A stretch of 35,729 nt of DNA from Gemmatimonadaceae bacterium (lineage in GTDB: Bacteria > Gemmatimonadota > Gemmatimonadetes > Gemmatimonadales > Gemmatimonadaceae). A program made the translations under genes and the position numbers. Position 1 is the first letter of the stretch. The number at the start of each line of letters is the position of its first letter. The notes beneath the pieces were generated by a model. That model was given only the letters and a program-made list of their open reading frames with translations. It had not been told where the DNA came from and ran no database searches. Of the stretch, positions 27,533 through 35,729 are shown in pieces. The stretch lies in the NCBI GenBank assembly GCA_025453875.1, contig JALOPN010000033.1, forward strand, positions 1-35,729, written 5' to 3'.

Positions 27533-28750
27533 TCAGCCGGCAAGCTCCTTCACGAGATGACGCGCGATCACGATGCGCTGGATCTCGCTTGTGCCTTCGC
27601 CGATCTCGCAGATCTTCGCGTCGCGCATGTAGCGCTCCACCGGATACTCCTTGGTGTAGCCGTAGCCCCCGTGAATCTGGATGGCCTTGATCGTGGCGCG
27701 CATGGCCAGCTCCGAGCAGAAGAGCTTCGCCATCGCGGCTTCCTTGCCGAACGGCAGCCCCTGCTGCGCCAACCACGCCGCGTGGTACACGAGGTGCCGA
27801 CCGGCCTCGATTTCCGTGGCCATGTCGGAGAGCTGGAACTGCACCCCCTGGAACGACACGATCGCCTGGCCGAACTGCTTGCGCACCGAGGCATACTTGA
27901 GCGCCTCGTCCAGCGCGCCCTGCGCAATGCCGATCGACAGGGCGGCGATGCCGATGCGCCCGGCATCGAGCGTCTTCATGAAGTTGATGAAGCCGAGCCC
28001 CTCGGTCCCGAGCAGGTTCTCGGCCGGCACCTCGACGTTCTCGAACAGCAGTTCGCGCGTATCCGACGCACGCCACCCGAGCTTGTCTTCCTTCTTGCCC
28101 GCGCGGAACCCCGCCATGGGCGTCAGCGCGTCGCTGTGGCCGATGCCCAAGGCACGGCACGTCTCGAGGTCGCACGTCTCCTTCGTGAGGATGAACGACG
28201 AGATACCCTTCGAGCCGGCGGTGGGGTCGGTCACCGCCGTGACGACGAACACTTCGCCCACGCCCGCGTGCGTGATGAAGCGCTTCGATCCGTTGAGGAC
28301 GTAGTAGCCGTCCTTCTTGACGGCGGTCGTGCGCGTGCCACCGGCGTCACTGCCCGCCGACTCTTCGGTGAGGCCGAATCCGCCCAACACCTGGCCGGAC
28401 GCGAGCATCGGCACGTACCGCTCCTGCTGCGCCTTCGTGCCGAAGTACACGATGGGCGACGTGCCGAGCGTCGTGTGCGCCGAGATGGTGATGCCGTGCG
28501 ACGCATCGATGCGCGACATCTCCTCGATCGCGATCATGTACGCGATCGTGTCGAAGCCGCTGCCGCCGTGTTCCTCACCCCACGGAATGCCGAGCAAGCC
28601 GAGCTCGCCCATGCGCTTGATGTTGTCCCAGGGGAATGACGCGTCAGCGTCGTGCTTGGCGGCGACGGGGGCGACGTGTTCCTGGGCGAACGCGCGCACC
28701 ATTTCGCGCACCGCGAGGTGCGACTCGGAGAAATAGAGAGAATCGTGCAT
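27533..28750 (-). CDS. Acyl-CoA dehydrogenase
   Basis: FGLTEESAGSDAGG, SASVRKQFGQ-like region (ALKYASVRKQFGQAI), IHGGYGYTKEYPVERYMRDAKI, EGTSEIQRIVIAR. Confidence 0.96.
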   Translation of the reverse strand: MHDSLYFSESHLAVREMVRAFAQEHVAPVAAKHDADASFPWDNIKRMGELGLLGIPWGEEHGGSGFDTIAYMIAIEEMSRIDASHGITISAHTTLGTSPIVYFGTKAQQERYVPMLASGQVLGGFGLTEESAGSDAGGTRTTAVKKDGYYVLNGSKRFITHAGVGEVFVVTAVTDPTAGSKGISSFILTKETCDLETCRALGIGHSDALTPMAGFRAGKKEDKLGWRASDTRELLFENVEVPAENLLGTEGLGFINFMKTLDAGRIGIAALSIGIAQGALDEALKYASVRKQFGQAIVSFQGVQFQLSDMATEIEAGRHLVYHAAWLAQQGLPFGKEAAMAKLFCSELAMRATIKAIQIHGGYGYTKEYPVERYMRDAKICEIGEGTSEIQRIVIARHLVKELAG

Positions 28751-28830
28751 GCGGACGAACCTAGCGGTGGGACCAGCCGCGCGCTGCAAGCCGGTGTGTG
28801 TCGTGACATCGCGCGCGCGCGGCGCAGCCG

Positions 28831-30594
28831 TCAGCGCGGCGGGTCTACCACGGCGTGCACGACCTGTCCCCCCACGATCGTGTAACGCACGCCCTCGCGC
28901 AGCCAATCGCGGCTTGGCCCGCCCTGGAACGGGTCCCGGGTGAGTACGGTCAGATCGGCCCAGCGACCGGTCGCGATGATGCCACCGGACCGCTCGTTGA
29001 AGGTGGCCCACGCGGCCCAGCTGCTATAGGCCCGCAGCGTCTCTTCGATTGTGAGGGCCTCCGCGGGCACCAGCGCGCGCGTGCTGCGCTCCGCCGTATC
29101 GCGACGCGTGGTGGCCGCCCAGAAGCCGTACCAGGGCGACACCCCCGACCCCGGGAAGTCGCTGCCGAAGGCGAGGCGCGCGCCGGCGCGACGCAGACTG
29201 CGCCACGCGTACGCGCCCAGCACCCGCGTCTCACCCAATCGCTCGGTGACCCACGGCGCATCCTCGACGGCGTGCGGCGGCTGCATGCCCGCCACGACCT
29301 GCAGTGCATTGAACCGCGGCACGTCGGTGGGCGCGAGCACCTGCGCGTGCTCGATGCGATGGCGCAGCGACCGCGTGGCCGAGGAGCGGCGCATCACCGC
29401 TTCGAGAAAGTCGAGGACTTCGCGATTGCCGGCGTCACCGATCGCATGAATCGACGCCTGAAAGCCGGCTCGCATGAGACCCGCCACGATCGCCGTGTCG
29501 AAACCGTAGCGATCACCGCTCACACCGCGGTAGCCTGCCGAGTCGGCATAGTCGGCCAACAAGCGCGCCCCCCGCACACCGAGGGAGCCATCGTAGTAGG
29601 CCTTCACGCTGCGCACGGTGAGGTACCGTGATGTGCTCGTGTCGGGACCACGTCCCATCCACGAGCGTGCCAGCGCCGTGTCGCGCGCGCTGAGCATCGC
29701 ATAGACCCGAATGGGCAGACGCGACTGCTCGGCGAGTTGCTGGTACGCCGCGAGATGCAGCGCGTCCACGCCGGCGTCGTGCACCATGGTGTAGCCGGCG
29801 CGCGCGAGTGAATCGAGCGCCAATCGCACGTTGCGCGCCGCGTCGTTCACCGAGAGCGCGGGCACCACGGCGTCGAGTCGCGCGACCGCACGATTGCGCA
29901 CGAGCCCCGTGGGTTGGCCATTCGCGAGTCGGGCAACGCCCGTTTCCGCGGAATCGAGTGGTGTGCTGTCGGTGGGCGCCACAATGCCGGCGAGCGCAAG
30001 CACGGTGTCGTTGGCCCAGCCCCCGAAGCCGTGCAGACTGCGCAGGTAGACGAGGTGTCGAGGGAAGGCGCGCGTGAGCGCCCCCGCAGCGGGAGGACGT
30101 CGCTCGAACAAGGCATCGTCCCACCCCTGCCCCAGAATCCACGTGCCCGGCGCGGCCGTATCCGCCACGGCGCGAACCCGCGCGATGGCCTCGTCCGCAC
30201 TGCGCACCCCGACGAGATCCACCTTGCCCAACGCCGCGCCGAACTCCCCCACGTGTCCGTGCGCGTCGTGCAGGCCGGGCACCACCGTCGCGCCCTCGAG
30301 ATTCAGCACGCGCGTGTTGGCACCGCGCCACGCCATCACCCCTTCGTCGCGGCCTACCCACATGATGCGATCGCCCTTGATCGCGATGGCGGTCGCGTCG
30401 GCGCGCCAGACGCCATCACGCACGGGCGCTCGACCGTTCGGCGTGCCGTCGGGTTCGGGGTCGGGCCACGCCAACGTGTAGACGCGACCGTTGTGCAGGA
30501 TCAGATCGGCGCTTTCGGGATCGCGTGTGTTGCAGCCGGCGCCGAGGAGGGTGCCGAGCAGCAGCGTGATGAGAGTCGTGAACGCAGCGCGCAT
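28831..30594 (-). CDS. Amidohydrolase family protein (YtcJ-like), predicted lipoprotein
   Basis: Lipobox LLGTLLGAGC, NLEGATVVPGLHDAHGHVGEFG, IHAIGDAGNREVLDFLEA, RIEHAQVL, FGSDFPGSGVSPWYG. Start could be 30633. Confidence 0.88.
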   Translation of the reverse strand: MRAAFTTLITLLLGTLLGAGCNTRDPESADLILHNGRVYTLAWPDPEPDGTPNGRAPVRDGVWRADATAIAIKGDRIMWVGRDEGVMAWRGANTRVLNLEGATVVPGLHDAHGHVGEFGAALGKVDLVGVRSADEAIARVRAVADTAAPGTWILGQGWDDALFERRPPAAGALTRAFPRHLVYLRSLHGFGGWANDTVLALAGIVAPTDSTPLDSAETGVARLANGQPTGLVRNRAVARLDAVVPALSVNDAARNVRLALDSLARAGYTMVHDAGVDALHLAAYQQLAEQSRLPIRVYAMLSARDTALARSWMGRGPDTSTSRYLTVRSVKAYYDGSLGVRGARLLADYADSAGYRGVSGDRYGFDTAIVAGLMRAGFQASIHAIGDAGNREVLDFLEAVMRRSSATRSLRHRIEHAQVLAPTDVPRFNALQVVAGMQPPHAVEDAPWVTERLGETRVLGAYAWRSLRRAGARLAFGSDFPGSGVSPWYGFWAATTRRDTAERSTRALVPAEALTIEETLRAYSSWAAWATFNERSGGIIATGRWADLTVLTRDPFQGGPSRDWLREGVRYTIVGGQVVHAVVDPPR

Positions 30595-30619
30595 GCGAGC
30601 GGATCGCGAAAAGGGAAAC

Positions 30620-32383
30620 TCAGGCGCGCTCACGACGGCGCCTCACGGACGGGTCCTTCGCGGTGCCGAGGCAGCGGTCGCAGGCGCCACACGCAACGCG
30701 CGCGGCGGGGTCGCCGAAGTATCGGAGCACGAAGGCGCGACGGCAACCACGGGTCTGCGCGTAGCCCTGCATCGCATCAAGCCGCGCGATGTCAACGGCG
30801 CGTCGTTGCGTGAGCTGCTCCCAGTCGATGCCGAGGTGATTGTCCACGATGGCCTGCGCCTCGAGGCGGTACCCACCGCCGGCGCGCTCGATCGTCACGA
30901 ACTGCTCCGCCTGCAATCGCTCCAGCACCGGGCGGAGCTGCGCGCCGCCACCGAGCCCCGGCGGCAGGCCGTCGAGATTGACGAAGGCACCGTCCTGCAG
31001 CTGCGGGCCGACGGCCCGCCAGAGGGCACGAAGCACTTCGCGATCAAACGCGCGCTCCCCGTCGAGTTCGGCCGCGATGCGGGCGGGCGTGGCGCGCAAC
31101 GTCACGAACACCCGCTCTGGCGACGGCGCCTCGACCGTGAGCCGTCCCGCGCGGGCCAGCGTGCGGACGGCCGCGCCGACGTGTCGCGCATCGACCTGAC
31201 GGGCGAGCTGCGTGGTGAGCCGCTCGAGGTCGACCGGGGCGAGGCCGTCGGGGGTGACCTGCGCACGCAACGTTCGCCACACCCGTTCGACCGCCGTGCG
31301 ATCCGGGTGCGCGCCGTCGATGAAGTACTCGTGCGTGAAGCGGTCGGCGTAGTTGTGCAGCAGCACGCACACACTCGGTTTGCCGTCGCGACCGGCGCGC
31401 CCCGCCTCCTGGTAGTACGACTCGAGCGTCCCGGGCATGGCGTGGTGCACGACGAGTCGCACATCAGGCTTGTCGATGCCCATGCCGAAGGCACTCGTGG
31501 CCACGATCACGCGCGCGGTCCCGTGCATGAAGGCATCCTGCGCGCGTCGCCGATGCGACTCCTCGAGCCCGGCGTGATACCCCACCGCCGACAGTCGCGC
31601 CCGCACGAGCACCTTGGTGATGCGCTCGACGGCCTTGCGGGTGGGTGCGTAGACGATGCTCGGTCCGTCGTGCGTCTCGATGGCCGTGATGGCCGCGCGA
31701 TCCTTGTCAGCCTCGCGTCGTGTGGCCACGACGTGATACGTGAGATTGGTGCGATCGAAGCCCCCCACCACCACGGCGGGATCGCGCAGCTGCAGCTGGC
31801 GAATGATGTCATCGCGCACGTCGGGCGTCGCGGTCGCCGTGAGCGCGACGGTGTGCGGCGTGCCCAGCGCCTGGCGCGCCCGCGCGAGCCGACGATAGCT
31901 GGGGCGAAAATCGTGCCCCCACTCACTGATGCAATGCGCTTCGTCCACCGCGAGCATCGTGACGCCGATGGTGCGCAACTTCTCCAACATGGCGTCCGAT
32001 TCGAGCCGCTCCGGGGCGAGATACAGCAGGCGCAGCTCACCCCGTTGCGCACGCACCAGCCGATCGGACACGGCGCTCGCGCCCAGCGTGCTGTTGATGA
32101 ACGCCGCGGGGACACCACGCCGCTCGAGCGCGTCGACCTGGTCCTTCATCAACGAGATGAGCGGCGAGATCACCACGGTCAGCCCGCCGCGGGTGAGCGC
32201 GGGCACCTGAAAGCACAGCGACTTGCCACCGCCCGTGGGGAGCACGATGAGGGCGTCGTGCCCCGCGAGCACGGCCTCGATGGCCGGCACCTGCGGTGCG
32301 CGAAACTCGGGGTAGCCGAACCAGCGCGTGAGCGTGGCGCGGGCGTCGGCGAGGGTGGGCGTCGGGGCGAGCATACGTCGCAT
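30620..32383 (-). CDS. recQ: RecQ family ATP-dependent DNA helicase
   Basis: FRAPQVPAIEAVLAGHDALIVLPTGGGKSLCFQVPAL, DEAHCISEWGHDFRPSYRRL, SAFGMGIDKPDVRLVVHHAMPGTLESYYQEAGRAGRDG, C-terminal Cys cluster CGACDRC. Exact start uncertain. Confidence 0.94.
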   Translation of the reverse strand: MRRMLAPTPTLADARATLTRWFGYPEFRAPQVPAIEAVLAGHDALIVLPTGGGKSLCFQVPALTRGGLTVVISPLISLMKDQVDALERRGVPAAFINSTLGASAVSDRLVRAQRGELRLLYLAPERLESDAMLEKLRTIGVTMLAVDEAHCISEWGHDFRPSYRRLARARQALGTPHTVALTATATPDVRDDIIRQLQLRDPAVVVGGFDRTNLTYHVVATRREADKDRAAITAIETHDGPSIVYAPTRKAVERITKVLVRARLSAVGYHAGLEESHRRRAQDAFMHGTARVIVATSAFGMGIDKPDVRLVVHHAMPGTLESYYQEAGRAGRDGKPSVCVLLHNYADRFTHEYFIDGAHPDRTAVERVWRTLRAQVTPDGLAPVDLERLTTQLARQVDARHVGAAVRTLARAGRLTVEAPSPERVFVTLRATPARIAAELDGERAFDREVLRALWRAVGPQLQDGAFVNLDGLPPGLGGGAQLRPVLERLQAEQFVTIERAGGGYRLEAQAIVDNHLGIDWEQLTQRRAVDIARLDAMQGYAQTRGCRRAFVLRYFGDPAARVACGACDRCLGTAKDPSVRRRRERA

Positions 32384-32430
32384 CCTACACGCGGCGCGTC
32401 CGCTCGGCGACATCAAAATCCCGCACACGA

Positions 32431-32466
32431 CATCGGGGGCGCCCCCGCGTGAGGACGCCCCCGATG
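32431..32466 (-). terminator. Hairpin downstream of katG
   Basis: CATCGGGGGCG (32431-32441)/CGCCCCCGATG (32456-32466), 11-bp perfect stem. Confidence 0.6.
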
Positions 32467-32499
32467 GTCACCGCCGAACGACGCCCGCGCTCGTGCGGA

Positions 32500-34740
<2,241 letters not shown>

Positions 34741-34824
34741 TCACTCTCCTGAATCGTGGAGCATCACCAGCCGCGCGCCGTCATCGGGGTGCTGCGGCTG
34801 TCGAGGTGGATCAGAGGTGTGCGA

Positions 34825-34853
34825 AATGTGGGGACCCATGCCATAGCCGGCAA
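34825..34853 (-). promoter_or_regulatory. Candidate katG promoter adjacent to the OxyR-type operator
   Basis: Minus strand TTGCCG (34848-34853), 17-nt spacer, CACATT (34825-34830); weak match. Confidence 0.35.
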
Positions 34854-34890
34854 CGGGAGTATGGCTATACAAGCCATAGCCCATTACTAT
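34843..34890. promoter_or_regulatory. OxyR-type operator between katG and oxyR
   Basis: ATAG(34843)-N7-CGGG(34854)-N7-CTAT(34865)-N7-ATAG(34876)-N7-CTAT(34887). Elements fall exactly every 11 nt; overlaps the perfect palindrome TATGGCT-ATACA-AGCCATA. Confidence 0.75.
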
Positions 34891-34896
34891 GGCACG

Positions 34897-35729
34897 ATGG
34901 ACGGGACCCTGCTTCGCAGCTTCGTCGAGACGGTGCAATCGGGCTCGCTGAGTCAGGCGGCGCGGCGACTTGGCATGTCGCAGCCGTCGCTGACGGCGCA
35001 GATCCAACGGCTCGAGAAGCAGCTGGGGGCGACGCTGTTCGTGCGGCATGGCCGCGGCGTGACGATGACGGAGGCGGGCGCCGCCCTGTTCCCGCGGGCG
35101 GTGCAGTTGCTCGATGCCGTGCGCGCCGTGGAGGAGGCCGTCCGTCGTGAGCACGCTGCGGGCGAAGGCACGGTGGTCGTGGGGGCGATTCCCACGGTCG
35201 CGCCGTATCTGCTGCCGGCGGCGTTGCAACGACTGCGCGTGCGAGACACCACGGCGCGCATCGTGCTGCACGAGGACGTGAGCGCTGCCCTCGTGCAGCA
35301 ACTGCACGCCGGCACGGTGGACGTGCTGATCGCCGCTCGGCCGTACGAGTTCGACGCTCTGCCAACCGAGACGCTCGGCACCGATTCACTCGTGGTGGCG
35401 GTACCCACCACGCATCCCGCCGCACGCGTCGGTCGCATCACCCTGGCACAACTGCACGAGGCGCCGGCCATCACGCTCGATCCGGCGCACTGTCTCGGAG
35501 CGCAGGTGGACGGCTTCTGCACCAGTCGCGGGGTCGCGCCGAGCGTGGTGTGTCGCAGCGCGCAATTGGCCACGGTGCTCGAACTCGTCGGCGCCGGCGT
35601 TGGCGTGTCGATCGTCCCGGCAATGGCGGCCGCGCGCTACAACACACCGAACTGTGCGTATGTCCCGTTGCACGAGCAGCCGCTCGAGCGCGAGATCGTG
35701 GCCGTCTGGCGACGCGGGGCGCCACGCTC
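34897..35729 (+). CDS. oxyR: LysR-family hydrogen-peroxide sensor OxyR, truncated at the window end
   Basis: Open frame to the window edge, so absent from the ORF track. LysR HTH (SGSLSQAARRLGMSQPSLTAQIQRLEKQLGATLFVRHGRGVTMTEAG) and HCLGAQVDGFC, matching the OxyR redox-cysteine motif. Confidence 0.88.
   Translation, partial: MDGTLLRSFVETVQSGSLSQAARRLGMSQPSLTAQIQRLEKQLGATLFVRHGRGVTMTEAGAALFPRAVQLLDAVRAVEEAVRREHAAGEGTVVVGAIPTVAPYLLPAALQRLRVRDTTARIVLHEDVSAALVQQLHAGTVDVLIAARPYEFDALPTETLGTDSLVVAVPTTHPAARVGRITLAQLHEAPAITLDPAHCLGAQVDGFCTSRGVAPSVVCRSAQLATVLELVGAGVGVSIVPAMAAARYNTPNCAYVPLHEQPLEREIVAVWRRGAPR

Noticed and set aside
27504-28175. Minus-strand ORF 27504..28175 as a separate gene
   Set aside because: It is an out-of-frame reading of the acyl-CoA dehydrogenase gene.

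Overview
High-GC chromosomal window. The gene set resembles Gemmatimonadota, but that taxonomic guess was not tested. It is mostly housekeeping genes, with a long nearly gap-free minus-strand block from pepA down to carA: gap-pgk-tpiA-secG-carA, comF-aroE, a YwlE-like phosphatase, a Sua5/TsaC protein, ispD, radA, dnaB, a family-4 UDG, rpoZ-gmk-yicC, an outer-membrane receptor-like protein and pepA. The rest contains tRNA-Asn and tRNA-Leu, a plus-strand cupin/SDR-like/ilvE operon, an ECF sigma/anti-sigma/Spy-like/TlpA-like operon, rplU-rpmA, rng, an acyl-CoA dehydrogenase, an amidohydrolase, recQ, katG and a divergent oxyR truncated by the window edge. I found no CRISPR array, mobile element or obvious novel defence system. 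The observations most worth checking are: (1) an OxyR-type operator with 11-nt periodic ATAG/CTAT elements between katG and oxyR, ending 6 nt before a candidate leaderless oxyR start; (2) radA split by an apparent internal deletion that removes the segment between Walker A and Walker B; (3) a frameshifted Spy/CpxP-like gene inside the ECF sigma operon; (4) a LMW phosphatase with the Thr signature of protein-arginine phosphatases; (5) an SDR-like protein lacking the catalytic Tyr/Lys, in a tight operon with a cupin; (6) a structured leader with a strong promoter ahead of rplU.
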